Assembly: GCA_025200525.1 (NCBI GenBank)
Contig: CM045768.1
Span: 50,972,925 to 51,036,924, forward strand
Source: Camellia lanceoleosa
Taxonomy: Eukaryota; Streptophyta; Magnoliopsida; Ericales; Theaceae
DNA length: 64,000 nucleotides
Direction: 5' to 3'
Shown here: positions 12,383-24,888 of the stretch, one piece after another
Layout: each line of letters begins with the position of its first letter
Position numbering within the stretch: the stretch's first letter is position 1
The notes under the pieces: model-generated
What the model saw: the letters and a program-made list of their open reading frames with translations, nothing else
Told to the model about the DNA's origin: nothing
Database searches by the model: none
Made by a program: the position numbers and the translations under genes

Positions 12383-12753
12383 ATATAATTCTATCTTTTA
12401 TTTCATTTTCTCACTTAAAGATACATATGAGTGGGTCTCATCTGCATTTATAAATGTGAATCCTATTAATTTGTATCTAGGAACGAGAAAATGAAATAAA
12501 AAGTTGGATTATATATGTGGTAATACAAAAAATATCGAAAATGATTTGACAATTTGTAATGACTTTTTTACTAAAATCTTAACTCTCTAAACGGGGCATA
12601 AAATAGTCAAAAAGTCAACTATTCTCTCTATTTTTTTACACGTCTTTTTATAATAAAAATTTAAAAAATAGTTAATTCCCAAAACAACCACATAACCTTT
12701 AAGAGTTTTAAATAGTATTTTTCTTAAAATGATGTTGCCATGCTCTTCAAACC

Positions 12754-12994
12754 TATATAAACTCTTAAAACTCACAACAAGAAGAGGCATTTGAGGGTGG
12801 CTTCACTTGTGCTTGGAGGCTCTTTTGTGAGGTTTCCAATTTTCTAGTTTTATTCAGGCAAAAATGCAAATTACTTCTAGGAAAATTTTGTTTTTTTTCT
12901 CTCTCTTATCTTTCATTTTATTTTTAACAGGACCGATATTGAAGAAACAACTGTTTGATTGTCGTCAACAAACAACAATAGAAGATTAAAAGAG
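12754..12994 (+). other. Conserved TATA box, small intron and 64-nt exon (leader-like)
   Basis: A TATATAA box (12754-12760) precedes a conserved block AGGCATTTGAGGGTGGCTTC. A possible donor GAG|GTTTCC lies at 12832 and a strong pyrimidine-rich acceptor TTTTTAACAG ends at 12930. The 64-nt segment 12931-12994 is followed by a donor AAGAG|GTAAAC. The same order occurs in copy 2 (TATA near 25962, exon 26135-26198) and in the diverged third copy (TATA-like near 19458, exon 19663-19724). The exon has no ATG-led coding frame, so it looks like 5' leader or non-coding RNA. Transcription is inferred, not shown. Confidence 0.4.
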
Positions 12995-13728
12995 GTAAAC
13001 GATTCATCAGTCTCAAAATTTTACTTCTAATAAATACAAAACTTAATAACTATCAACATTTCAATTTTCTTAGTGGTTAATATATAATTACAAATCTTAA
13101 AAAAAACCATAAATTGCAAAATTAACAATGCACAAATTACATTTTGGTGGTAGGAATAGGAGTTATTTTCCATTGCCATTTATTGTATTTTTTTTTTTTT
13201 TTCTCTCCATTTTCTCTTACATAAGAGGGGGAAAGGAAAAGGAAAGAGAAAAAGAAAAAAATCGTTCGATAATTCGATGGGTCCTATTGGTTTCTTCACG
13301 AATCGGCTCGATTATGCGAACCTTCCATTGATATATGTTGTAGTTCGCAATCGAATTTTTGGGTTAGGGTTTGTTATTATAAGTAATTTGAACAGTTCGA
13401 AAGTTACTGTGCTTTAGGGTTTTCGAACTTGAAATTTTATGATTTCGATTCTCTACACTTTGTTGAGGTTAGAGAATGTTTTGAATCTAGGTTCAGAACC
13501 GTTGATTGATGGTTACAACGGCTCTGCAAATCTGAATTCGTACAGAGACAAGCGATGAAGAGGGGTGATGTTGGGTGAATTTAGGGAAAAAATTGGAGAT
13601 GGGTATTTCTATTTTGGCTCCATTTTTTTCTACCTCCATACTTTGGTTGACTTTAGCATGTTTGGAGGTGTGAGGGTATTCAGCGTATTCTGGAGTGGGA
13701 ATGGATAGGACTATGCCAAATTCAGATA

Positions 13729-14052
13729 GGTACCTTTAAAGTACAAACTGTTTGTTTTGGTAGAAAATATTTTTTGAAAATTTTTACTCTGTTTGGTAGG
13801 ATGAAAAACATTTTCTGTGGAAAACAAGCTTGTTGGGCGTAAAATGTTTTCTTTTGAATTGTAGAAAACATTTTTTGAACTAAAGTATGGCTAAAGGCCA
13901 CCACATCACCACTACATCACCACAACCCACCACCACCACTTCCTCCATCATCATCTCACTGCCACCGCCATTAACACCACCACTAGTACATTAGTTTTAA
14001 AGTTGCAACCGAACTTAAAAAAATATTTTCTGCTAAAACAGATGGGAAAATT
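13729..14052. mobile_element. TIR element with CCACC-rich core, copy 1 (right end deleted)
   Basis: The left end GGTACCTTTAAAGTAC, with GTTTGTTTTGGTAGAAAATA inside it, is the inverted partner of the right end seen intact in copy 2 (GGTACTTCAAAGGTGC). The core at 13898-13990 is a run of CCACCA/CATCACCA-like units. Copy 1 has lost about 18 bases of the right terminus. Confidence 0.6.
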
Positions 14053-14730
14053 CTGTTTTTGATGAAGAAAGGTATAGTTGGAAGTTGGTTTTGGCATTGT
14101 TTGGAGTTATAATTTATAGCATAAAGGGATATGAAACTATTGAGATCATCATTAGGAAATAGTGGTTTTGGTTGTCAAATTGTTTCAACTGTTTTGAGAT
14201 TTTGATTTCACTATTTTGGTAGATGATTGAGTAATTTACTAGGCTTGTATGTGTTTGAGAAATCATATTTTGGGTATGAGAATGCCAATTAGGAAGATTA
14301 CTTTGAATATTGTTCTAGTATTGTTCTGGCTTTCAACTCCTCTTTTATCTGTTTAATTACACGCATTCACTTCATCAGGTTTAGAAACCATAGGTCTAAA
14401 AAGAAGCATGAGTATTAGCTTTAATTTCTTGAATTTCTCTACCTTGTTTGGTTACATTTTCATTTTTCATGTTTTAGGATACAAAAACAATGAAAAATCT
14501 TGAAAACGCCCATTGTTTTCATTGTTGTGTAAAAATGGTTTTCAAAATTTCAAAATCATCTTTTTTATATTTTCTTAAAAAATGGTTTGTTTTCAGAAAC
14601 GTGTCCCTAAAATAGCTTTCAGAATCACTTTACCAAACTAGTCTTGTGAGTATCCTTGGTGAGCATCTCCAGTTATCTTACTTAACAATCTTAAGGATTC
14701 AAGTCTTAATTCTCAAGTGTATTCATGTTA

Positions 14731-14888
14731 TGCTGTGTTTGGTTGGGGGATTTGGGGAGGGATTTAGAAAAAGAAAGAGAAAAAATGTGTAAAACTGGGT
14801 GAAACTTAGGTATATTTTATTCACATTTCACTTGCCTTTTTCATTTCCATTTCAAATCTCTTCTCAAATTCCCCAACCAAACATAACA
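14731..14888. mobile_element. MITE (158 bp), TTA duplication, specific to copy 1
   Basis: The termini TGCTGTGTTTGGTTGGGG and CCCCAACCAAACATAACA are 18-bp inverted repeats with two mismatches. TTA flanks at 14728-14730 and 14889-14891. Copy 2 has the empty site (GAGTTAGTGTTG near 27938). The 3-bp TTA duplication fits PIF/Harbinger-like mobilisation. Confidence 0.88.
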
Positions 14889-15171
14889 TTAGTATTGTAA
14901 CTCACTTCTCTTGATTCTTGTATTAACTCTTGATTACAGTAGATTGTTTTGATCTTTTCTTTAAGAGTTTCCCTTTAAATCGTGTGTTTTTATGTGTGAT
15001 TGTAATATGCGTAACTAATTAACTATCTAGACTTTATTTGTTGCGTTGAAGTTTAAATTGGTGATATTTGGACGGGTTTAGCCTATTTGTCCGCTCTAGG
15101 CGCAAACTATTCTACGTGTAATCTCTCAATTTTGTTGATTGATTTTTACTCTTTGAAAATTTCTTCATTTA

Positions 15172-15250
15172 AGGGATGATTATTGGTTTAATGGTAAAAG
15201 TTTGGCCTAACAATCTTGAAATTATGAGTTCAAGTCTTGAGAGTATCCAA
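15172..15250 (+). mobile_element. tRNA-like SINE head, diverged
   Basis: TTGGTTTAATGGTAAAAG resembles a tRNA A box and GAGTTCAAGTCTTGAG a B box, spaced as in tRNA-derived SINEs. It is the copy 1 counterpart of 28189-28360, after which the two copies diverge. It marks the right edge of the duplicated unit. Confidence 0.5.
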
Positions 15251-15672
15251 TTTCACCATTGATACAAGCCGACGTAGAAGAATAAGAAGGAGAGAGAATT
15301 GTTTGTCCCCTAGATCTCTGCTTTTTCATTGGTGGCCTTTTTTCAAGAAGTCCAAGGCCCAGAAAATTGTGGAGATGAAAAAGAGTGAGGAAGTATAAGG
15401 AGGGTGGGATTGGAGCCAAGAGAGAAAAGAGGATGTGGGTTGTTGGATGAATGGTCTGATAAGTGAAGTTAGGGGTTGTTTGGAGTGTCTTAAATAAGTG
15501 TATTTTTTATCTTTTTAGACTAAAAAATAGAGGAAAAAAAATATAAATATTTGGATTTTTTTTTTTTTTTTTTTTAAAAATGTTGTAAAAAAAAAAAAAA
15601 AAAATTGATTTGTAAAAAAAAACTTGAGAGTTCAGCAACTTAAGATTAAATTATATTGGTATATAATATTAA

Positions 15673-15705
<33 letters not shown>

Positions 15706-15930
15706 TTATTAATTTGGTTAGATAGAGAGAGAAAAATGGAGGAGAGATACGCATGAATGCAAACCGCATAGGTTGGGGTTGAGTAGAGAGACAGAGAGAG
15801 AGAGAGAGAGAGGGGTGTAGATAGATAATTTGATCATTTTGTAAAAGTATGTCCTCATGAATACAATATTTAGCTCCTAGATCTATGACCATACAATTTT
15901 ATAAAATAGTCCTTTGGATTGAAGGCCTTT
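15251..15930. repeat. Intergenic spacer with poly-T/poly-A and GA tracts
   Basis: No gene is seen. Poly-T (15555-15573 and 15676-15701) and poly-A (15587-15604) tracts flank a GTTTGGAGTGTCTT-type remnant of a MITE. A GA microsatellite lies at 15786-15812. Confidence 0.6.
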
Positions 15931-16175
15931 GTTTATTTTCGTTAAGTAAAATTAATAAAAAAAAATATATATTTTAGTCATTAAATTTAATGAAAATTAT
16001 ATTTTAAACATTTTATGTACACTTACAATGAGTTTAATAGCTAAAATAATATTTTTCTATCGGTTTTACTTAATAAAAATAGACAAATAATTTAAATTAA
16101 AAGAAATTAAAATATTAAAATTTAAATTGACAAAATTAAAAAATTTAGACTAATTTTGTTACAATAGCCAAAGCT
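15931..16175. repeat. Dispersed AT-rich repeat, relative at 40795-41055
   Basis: CGTTAAGTAAAATTAATAAA, TTTTAGTCATTAAATTTAAT and the right-hand block AAAATAGACAAATAATTTA recur in the same order at 40820-41045. GTTAAGTAAAA near the left and TTTTACTTAA near the right form a short inverted pair, as in a MITE. Confidence 0.6.
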
Positions 16176-16852
16176 GTAGGATTTTTTTTTTATGATTAAC
16201 CCAATTTTTTTTACATAAAGTACAAATTAAAATGAATTTTATTTATCAATAACAAATGTTAAAATATGACGAAAATACTCTTAAATGAGATTTCAGTAAC
16301 CTCCTCTGCCACCCTTCACACCATTAGATAAATTAGTAATGTGCTGAATTCAAATGTAATCTTAAAAAGTAGTAATAAGGAAAAGTAATATATTTATCAT
16401 AAATAGAAATGTTATAAGGATTGGAAGATCTAAATTGACTTAAGATGTGATAATAAAATAATACAAATTTATTTAATATGATTGAACATTCTGTCCTTAA
16501 TAGAGTAGAATTGAGAAGGAATTCAGGTTACCCATCCCACTTAATTGAGCTACAAATGTGTGTAGTATTTGGTCAATGCCCCAGAAACACTGAATACCTT
16601 CTCCAAAAAGTATAACTTAATCATTGACTTTGGCCTCATTTTGAAAGACTTTTAATTTATTTTTAATCATATTATCTCTCTATTTTATTATATATATTTT
16701 TTTTTAAAAAGTCAAAAAAAAAAATCAAGAAGTCAATTTTTAACTAATTTTTCAAAACAAGTCAAAATATCACACCTTTTTGCTAGATAACAAAATTTTA
16801 AATATTTTCAGAATATTATGTGAAATTATTTATATAGTGCATAAAAGAACAC

Positions 16853-17083
16853 CTCGTTTGGCAAATGTCTCTTTTAGTCAAAAAGTCAAAAAGTTACTAA
16901 AAAAATCAAAAAGCTAACAACACATACCAAAAAGTTAAAGATTTTCTTTTCTCTTTACTTTTTGCACATCTTTTCGTAAAAAGTCAAAAAATCATCCTAA
17001 ATATACTAATTTTTTTTACATCACATTTTAGCCAAAAAGTCAAAAAATTATTAAAAAAATCTGTTCCCAAATAAAGTCTAAGT
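16853..17083. mobile_element. Tourist-like MITE, diverged
   Basis: It has CTCGTTTGGCAAATG at the left and GTTCCCAAATAAAGTC at the right, with repeated GTCAAAAAGTCAAAAAG and a TTTTTGCACATCTTTT motif shared with 4344-4562 and 21103-21351. The target duplication is not clear. Confidence 0.6.
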
Positions 17084-17973
17084 GAGTCATCTTATCCCTT
17101 AAACTACTTAACAAAAATTAGTTAACATGTCTTGCCTATAAAAATTTTCTCTATTTGATTGGTTTTAAATATCACGCAAGTAATTTAATATAATAGTACT
17201 TAGAGACTGTTGAATAATTACCATTAGTATTAGTAATGAGTTCATCGCTTACACACATTTAAAGACCAATAGAAAATCATTTTGGAATTGTTATAGGACA
17301 AGATTATATAAAAATAAAGGTTGGACTCCTCTTATATTCACATCTCAATATGAGAAAATTTGAGCCGTCTGTAAGACCCATTACAAGTCTCGTTTCGATA
17401 ATCCGAACTGATCATATTGTAAGGTCTTCAATGTTTATCATTCATGAAAAAAATTAAGTTGATCCAATAATCATAACATTTTCATTTTATTATATTTGTT
17501 TATAAAAAAATGAATGACAGTTATATTTTGAAAATAGACCATTTAATTTTTTAAAGACAAACTCTATAAAAAGAAAAAGTTATAGTTTTTTAATCAAACT
17601 ATTTTTTTCATAAATGATATACATTGAGAACCTTACAAATTAAACTGTTTAAATCATTGCAACAAGACTTATGGTGCGCCACACAAATTCCTTAAATTCT
17701 CTTATGTTGAAATGTGAATATAAGAGAAACACAACCTAAAACAAAAAGTCTAGGAACATAGAACAAACACAACTCTCTCATTTGAGGTAGGTTATACTTT
17801 TTGTGGGTTCCACATACCTATATGAGATAATTGTATTCGATTCTATGACAGATTTATGTGTTTTTAGAATAACTATATACAAAGCACAACTTTTGATTAA
17901 TAAATCTCAATCCAACAACTGTACTAATTCCATCAAAAAAATACGAACCCAGCTACTTCGAACTAATTATAAA
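17084..17973. repeat. AT-rich spacer, no gene seen
   Basis: Nothing is identified apart from a diverged repeat at about 17340-17700 (GAGCCGTCTGTAAGACCC and related words). The short plus-strand frame near 17803-18030 crosses the Helitron boundary and is not a gene. Confidence 0.5.
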
Positions 17974-19202
17974 CTAGTCTATCACCCGTGTTATACACGG
18001 AATAATTATAAATATTTATATTTGTTTTAGATTTTTTTTAATATATAAATTATGTTTTTTAAGATTTTTTTATAAAAATAATTTAACAATTTTATCACTA
18101 ACCATAGTGTATGGGAGAAGTTGAAAAGGGTACTGCAGTAATTATGCACGGGTTGTATCTATAATTATTTGTATGAGGGGATTTTAAATGCTAATTAGAG
18201 AATTTTGACCAAATCAATAAATGCAGGCATATGGAAAGACACGTAGATTGAAAAAATGTAATAAATGCTGATCAGGGGATATATATGTGAATTGTGATTT
18301 TAAAATGTTTTCTTTTTTTTTCTTTTTTATATTATATTAAAGTTTAATATTTTGATAATAATCATATGTGTTGGATTTTTCAATGAATTAAATGTCTTGT
18401 TTTTTTATATTATATTAAAGTTTAATATTTTGATAATAATCATAAGTGATGTACTTTTCAAAGAATTTTTTTATACTTATTCTTAATGCATTAAAGTGTT
18501 ATTATGAGGGACAATAATCACATGTGTTGAGACTTTTTAAGGAATTCATATGTGTTGGACTTTTTACGGAATTTTTTTTATACTTATTCTTAATACATTA
18601 AAGTGTTATTATAAGGGTAAGGCTTGGGGTTGTGAGAAATTAATAAATGCTAAGGTTTTCTTTTTTTTTAAATCAAAAAATCAATAACTTTAGATTGTGA
18701 TATTGGAACTCCCACAAAACTTGTGGGTTAGAGATAGATATAAATAAATAGATAGATATAGATATAGATATTTATATTTGTTTAAAATTTTTTTTAATAG
18801 ACAAATTATTTGTTTTGAAAAAGGTACTGCAATAATTATGAGAGAAGTTAAAAAGTCTTGTGCGTTAAGAGAAGTTAATAAATGCTAAGGTTAATTTTTT
18901 TTTTTTAAAAAAAAAAAAATTAGAAAATTAGAATTGGCATATTGGAACTCCTACAGGCCTTGGATATAGATATTTATATTTGTTTTAAATTTTTTTTAAT
19001 AGACAAATTATTTATTTTGAAAAAGGTACTGCAATAATTATGAGAGAAGTTAAAAAGTCTTGTGCGTTGAGAGAAGTTAATAAATGCTAAGGTTAATTTT
19101 TTTTTAAAAAAAACAAAAAATTAGAAAATTAGAATTGGCATATTGGAACTCCTACAGGCCTTGGGGATTAGAAACTCTATTTTGCTTAATATATAGTATA
19201 GA
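17974..19202 (-). mobile_element. Non-autonomous Helitron (1229 bp)
   Basis: On the minus strand the element begins TCTATACTATATATTAAG. It ends with a hairpin CCGTG-TATAA-CACGG, eight more bases and CTAG. It sits between A (5' side) and T (3' side) with no target duplication. These are the hallmarks of Helitron ends: 5' TC, subterminal 3' hairpin, CTRR terminus and A-T target. No Rep/helicase is encoded, so it would depend on an autonomous partner. Confidence 0.88.
18770..19163. repeat. Two ~195-bp tandem repeats inside the Helitron
   Basis: The block containing AAAGGTACTGCAATAATTAT, AAGTCTTGTGCGTT and GAACTCCTACAGGCCTTGG occurs at about 18770-18966 and again at 18967-19163. A partial relative lies near 18125. 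A second duplicated word, TTAAAGTTTAATATTTTGAT, is at 18336 and 18415. Confidence 0.8.
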
Positions 19203-19439
19203 TTGTGTTTTGTTTATAAATATTATAAAGAGTGTGAACAAAATCAAACTCAAGATTACATGATAGTGGATCATTAAATAAAATTTTTCTCGAAATGGAG
19301 TTACCATATTTAGGGCTCGTTTTGAAATTAGCTATTTTAGTTGATTTTTTAATATTTTACCCAAAAATACACAAAAAAAAATATAAAAAGTGATGTGATA
19401 ACTTATAATATCTTTTCGACTATTTTAGCCTACTGACAA

Positions 19440-21069
19440 CCAAGGCCTTAAACCTATAAAAAGACTCATAACCCACAAGAGGCTTTGAGAAGGGTGGCTT
19501 CACTTTCTTTTTTTTTTTTTTTGAGAGCTCTATTCTTTTAGAAAGGGGGCTTCATTTGAAGTTTTTTTTGAGGTAGTTCAACTTTTTCATTTCTATTCAA
19601 ACAAAATTGCAAAATACCAAGAATGAGAATTGTATACTTTTTTTTCATTTTATTTTTAACAGGTTTATACAGTGAAGAAGCAATTGGTTGGTAGTCTCCG
19701 AGCAACGATAAAAGCTTAAAAGAGGTAATTATTATCAATACTTCTATTCACGTTTTAATTGTAATATTATTGTCTCATACTTTTAATTCTTGTTTTATTT
19801 TTTAAAATGTTTATCAATTATAAAAATCAACCTTGCTACACACCCCCATTGGGGGTCGACCCCCAGTGACGTGGGCTTCCCCCATTAGCCAGTTTTCTTT
19901 TTCTTTTTTTTTTTCTTTCCTTCCAATCCCGCAGTGCCACGTGGCACTGCGGGTCACTGGGAGTGGCTTTTACTGGGAGTCTCGCGCATTTTTGTATAAA
20001 AATTTATGTTTGTTAGCGCGAAACTTATAGTCACGTGTCATAGGAGCGTAACTTCGAAAAATACAAAATAGATAATTGTTTTTATATAATTAAAAAAAAC
20101 TGACATTACGTAAATTACTCTTTTTGTTGTTGCTAAATTAAAATTTTTATTTTTTATTTTGATGTATTGTCTTGCTTTTTCTTCTACTCTTTTTCCATAT
20201 AAAAAAAGAAAAAAAAAAAGAAAGTTTGTAATGAAACGGCTCGATTTCTTCATGAAACGCTGGATAGTACAAACTTCCCGTTGCAATTTGCAATCAGATT
20301 TTAGGGCTAGGGTTTCATTTTAATTCATTTGAGATGTCAAATCTCGAATCGAAACTGTGCCTCAAGTTTTTCAAACTCCTTATAAATCAAAACCCTAAAT
20401 TTTATTCTTTGTTTTGGATCCCAAATCCAAACCCCAAATTTGCACTCGTAGAAAGAGAAACAATTGAATATGACGGTTCAATATTGATCGTTGGGTTTCA
20501 AGGAGTCTCTGCAAATTTGAATTCGTAAATGACAAAGTTTCGATGCCGATAATCTAATGATTAAGCGGTGAAGAAGACGAAGAGTGATTTGTGGATAAAA
20601 TTGGAAATTGCTTTTTTTTATCATTGTTATTATTTAAACTCCATTTTTTTACTACTTCCAAGTTCCAAGCACATTGGCAGGGGTAATTTTGAAAATTGTT
20701 ATTTATCATAAATTTTTGTCCTGAAAATGAGGTGTACAATAGATATTTAAAACTAGTGGAATACAACCATGCTACATACACCCAGTGAGTCAGCACCCCC
20801 AGCACCCCAGTGCCACTAAAATCAAAAAAAAAAAAAAAAAAAAACTGTTTTTTTTTCACACATCGTAAATCTCTTTTCAAAGAAATCTATGTATATGCAA
20901 GTATAAAGAAAAATTAAGAATTGTGGTATATTTATCAGATGGAGGTGTTAGGGGATTAGGCGTGCAGTATTTTTAGGAGAGTGAGAATAGATAGAACTAA
21001 TTTTTGTTTTATTTTTTTTGACAATCGAGCCGAGGGGATGAAGAAGTTGACTACTATCGAATTTAGGCA
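19440..21069. repeat. Third, older and partial copy of the duplicated unit
   Basis: In order with 12740-13700 it keeps the TATA-like ACCTATAAAAAGACTC, GGTGGCTTCACTT, TTTTTAACAG, the exon-like block, GGCTCGATTTCTTCATGAA, TAGGGCTAGGGTTTCA, CTCTGCAAATTTGAATTCGT and a GGAGGTGTTAGGGG-type block. Similarity is clearly lower than between copies 1 and 2. It abuts the start of copy 2 at about 21070. It carries its own insertions (19829-20045, and a block near 20770-20850). Confidence 0.65.
19829..20045. mobile_element. GC-rich insertion with perfect palindrome
   Basis: Starting CCTTGCTACACACCCCCATT, this GC-rich block interrupts the AT-rich third copy. It contains a 26-bp perfect palindrome (19928-19953) centred on GCCACGTGGC. 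A related start, CATGCTACATACACCCAGTG, occurs at about 20769. It is probably a MITE-like insertion; ends and target duplication are unclear. Confidence 0.4.
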
Positions 21070-21102
21070 TCACACCTGATAAGACAACCCCTCATCTACT
21101 AA

Positions 21103-21351
21103 GGCCTTGTTTGGCATGCAACCCCTTTAGTTTAAAATCTAAAAAGTAGCTTAAAATCTAAAAAGTTATTAAAAAAATAAAAAAAATCTTATGACTTATA
21201 TCAAAAAGTTAAAAAAAAATTTCTCTTTACTTTTTGCACATCTTTTCATAAAAAATCAAAAAAGTCATTTCAAATATATTAGTTTTTTTTACCTTATATT
21301 TTAATTAAAAAATTAAAAAGTTACTAAAATTACTTATTTTTAAATGAGGCC
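21103..21351. mobile_element. Tourist-like MITE (249 bp), TAA duplication, specific to copy 2
   Basis: The termini GGCCTTGTTTGGC and AAATGAGGCC are inverted. TAA flanks at 21100-21102 and 21352-21354; copy 1 reads CTACTGAGTC there with no insert. TAA fits the TWA rule of PIF/Harbinger-like elements. Confidence 0.82.
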
Positions 21352-24300
21352 TAAGTCAACTCTTAATGCATTTGGAGTAAAAAACAGTACAAATTTAGTT
21401 GAAAGGAAGAGTTTTATGAGGTTACGGATTCATTTGGATGGACTTTGAGTTGAAATTGTGTTTTTAATGAGGAAATATAGTTGACACTTGGAATTGAGGT
21501 TTGGCATTATTTGGAGTTATAAATTATAGTAGAAAGAGTTATGAAACTATTGAGAACATCATTAGGAATAGAGGTTTACATTGTCAAATTGTTAATGTCA
21601 CTCTTTGGCTCTGTTTATTTATCAAATATGGGTATGAGACCAGGTATAATATGAGATGGGTACCATATTTTTTTTTTATCTCTCTATATTCTCATATTTG
21701 GTCGCTCCGGATATAGGAAATCCAAATAGTATATCATGCAAAAAGAGGATATGTAATACAGTCTCTTATCGTATTGTATGCCCAACACCGTCGGATATAA
21801 CTTATCTTTCATCCAAAAGTCAAAAATAATCACTCTCCTCTTATTCCATCTTATATCATATCTCAATCAAACATAGTATAATTAATTCCACAGTATATAT
21901 AATCCATCTCATATCTTACAACATATTATATTCTATTTTTATCCTTAGGTATTACATATTCTCCCAAAACCTTTATATTCAATCCGGACAATCAAACATG
22001 GCCTTTTGGTAGCTAATTTGAGTAATTTACTAAGTTTTGTATGTATTTGGGAAGTTTGGGTATGAAAATGTCAATTAAGAAGATTTTCTTGATTATAATT
22101 TAACAACTAATCAATTGAATTTTGGATCAAGTGTTAGAGATTGTTATTATCAATTGCGGCCTTTCATTCAAGTAATAGATGATGACTGGATGAAGAAAAT
22201 GTTGGATTTCACCTAATAGGTGATTGTTATATATAAAAAATGTATAAAAATATATAAATATAATTGAAGATTGTTTTGACAACATACTATTTTAGTAACA
22301 AATTTAAAAAAATATTATAAACATTAATTATTTATATATTTTTTACACATTTTTTTATTATAAAAAATTCAATATATATATATATAAGAAGCAACTTTCC
22401 AAAACAACTATGAGAATAGCTATAAAAAATAAATAAATGCATTGAAATACATTGAAATTTTAATTATTTTAACATTATCTTTTCCATAATGACAACTCGT
22501 AATATTGTTGTTAGGATGTTATGTTTTCAAAATTTATTTTTCATGTTGACAAGCCATGATTTTATCAACGAGGGCTGTTATTAATATCTCATCAATTTAT
22601 TTTTATTTATTTATTTTTAATTTTTTTAATTATAATAATAATCTCAAATGAAATTATTAAAAATAATTTTAATAATTTTAAGACACCTCATCTTACAATT
22701 AAATTCATACACCTACTATATCACAAGTTAAGATTTATAAGAGCACTTATCTCCATTACCACCCATCTATCTTCTCCAAATCTTACTTTCAAAACCTATC
22801 TGCCCTCAAAACTTTAAAACCTCTTTGGCGGCAATATTTCGGCGGTAACGGTGACTACCATTTGATTACCTACACTTCTCCAGCAATGACAATGAGTAGA
22901 AGTGTTTCGAGCAACCACAACTCCATGAGACGAGAGGAGTGTAATAATAAAAGCTTACAGGATATTCATAACTTTGATAGTGTTCTTAACTTAAAGAAAA
23001 TTGGTCTTATAAGAGTAAGTTTCTTGAAAAAATGACAAAAATAATAAAAACTGTTTGCCATTTTCTCGAGACTGAACTCCCAAATATATTACCAGAATTC
23101 GAAAAAACAAGCCTGAACATTGTTTATTTGTTCAGAAACATGTAACCGAACATCTATTTTCTCAAGCCATGAACAAATATGTAGAGATGAAATAATAATT
23201 ATCTTCGTGAGTTTTGTTAGGATTTTTGAGAGAGACTTTTTGGGGTATAGGGGGTGTGCATTCAATTGAATGAGTGAAATATTTTCATAAGGATAATTTT
23301 GATATTATTTTGGGAGGAGAAATTTTTTTTTAAGGGTTTTAGAATTTATAAATGGGTTTCCAAAGAAATAGGGGGTTTAAAATAATTGATGGGTACTGAT
23401 AGAAGCACTCTTATTAAGACCATATACATTGTATATCTGGATTGAAGGGGAAATGATGTGCACCATTTTAGCAGGGCATATCATATGCATCTTACTATAA
23501 AATGTGTAATTTTAATTTTATCATAAAATTTTGTAATATTAATTATAAAATACGTAATCCCGCCACAAATTGGTGTAATAAAAAAATGTTATAACAAAAT
23601 AAACTTTTACAATATCAACTACAAAATTTTAAATATTTTGTTACATCAATTTGTCGAGAGGTTATGCATTTTGTGATGGATATTACAAATTATTGTAATA
23701 AAGTTAGAGCATTGCTATTGAAGACCGAAAAATAGACTTAATTTTCAAACCCAATGATATGGCAATCAAGTAGGATATTAAAGATAACATTTTCTCTCAT
23801 ATTTTCTCAATTATAAACTAATCATATCACTTACACATTATTAGATTTAGAAAATGAATATAAAATGTGGGCTTGTATATAATTTTTTATAAAGATATAC
23901 ATTTTATGATAAGGTGTATATAGGATACACCAAAGGGGTGTACACGATAAGGTTTTCCATAGATTGAAGGGAAACGTATCAATAAATCTGACAAATTTTC
24001 TTACTAATTGATGTGATATCTAATTTAAAAAGTAAAAAAAAGAAGTTATAATTTTAAAATAAGACTATTGTAATAAAAAAAGATATTTTAGAAATTTAAA
24101 TTGAAACAACTTTAATAATGTAATAGGTGTCGTGTTTATAAGTATCGCATTAGTGTAAACAGAGAGAGGGTTTATCTTTAGTTCATATTGGATTGAAGGT
24201 TGTTGTTGGGCCTCCGTAGGTTCATCGTGAAATCCACATCGATGATTTGAGGAGTTCAATCTGTAAGACTCATCAAGTGCTTTATCCCTACAAAAATTGC

Positions 24301-24730
24301 GTTAATTAGATATCAATAGTCATTTGATCAGATCACATTTATGTCAACAAATATTTTTTTTAAAAATGAAATGTGATCTGATCAAGTGACTATTGATATC
24401 TAATTAACATGATTTTTTTGAATGATGTAATACTCAACAAGCCCTACACATTTGAACAATTCAAATTATCGATGTGGGCTCTGTAGTAGGTCTACGGAAG
24501 CCTAATAACACCCTCCAATTAATTTTTCCAACTAAAAAGAAATCTCTTCCCAAAAAAAATTACAAAATTTATTAATTTGTATAACATTACTCATTGAAAT
24601 ATAGATAAACCAACCCCTTCTTTTAAAATGAAGAAATTATTCAGTGGGCCATGTAACTTTAATCCGACCTTATCACCCCTTTTGGTAGTGAGGTTCATCA
24701 GTGGACCTCTTGAGTACACCTTATATATTT

Positions 24731-24888
24731 TCTAGAAAATATTATAAATCCCAAATTTTCTATTAAATAAATGGTCAAATGTTTCACATGAATGTGAGAT
24801 TCGCAAAATTATGGACCACACACCTATGTAAGACATTTAGTCATTTGTTTGGTAAAAAATTTAGTATTCCTACCATTTTCCATATTTT
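24731..24888. repeat. 158-bp block present only in copy 2
   Basis: Copy 1 runs straight from CTATATATTTT to CCTCTACACCC at about 11403. Copy 2 has an extra block starting TCTAGAAAATATTATAAA. Words such as CTAAATG/GTTTGGTAAAAAATTT recur near 31600-31700, hinting at a dispersed element, but no inverted termini are visible. A deletion in copy 1 is equally possible. Confidence 0.45.

Larger units (their letters stand above)
3806..15250. repeat. Segmental tandem duplication, copy 1
   Basis: From ACCTGATAAGA near 3806 to the tRNA-like block at 15175-15250 this sequence is collinear with 21070-28255, with similarity that by eye is about 90 percent. Insertions specific to copy 1 are at 4344-4562, 5220-8541, 8601-9260, 12135-12382 and 14731-14888. 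Without them the unit is about 7 kb in both copies. No long conserved coding frame runs through it. It carries conserved TATA-like and splice-like signals (see 9568-9696 and 12754-12994) and several older MITEs present in both copies. Stretches not listed separately, such as 9697-10118 and 11130-12130, are AT-rich and show nothing more. Confidence 0.85.
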
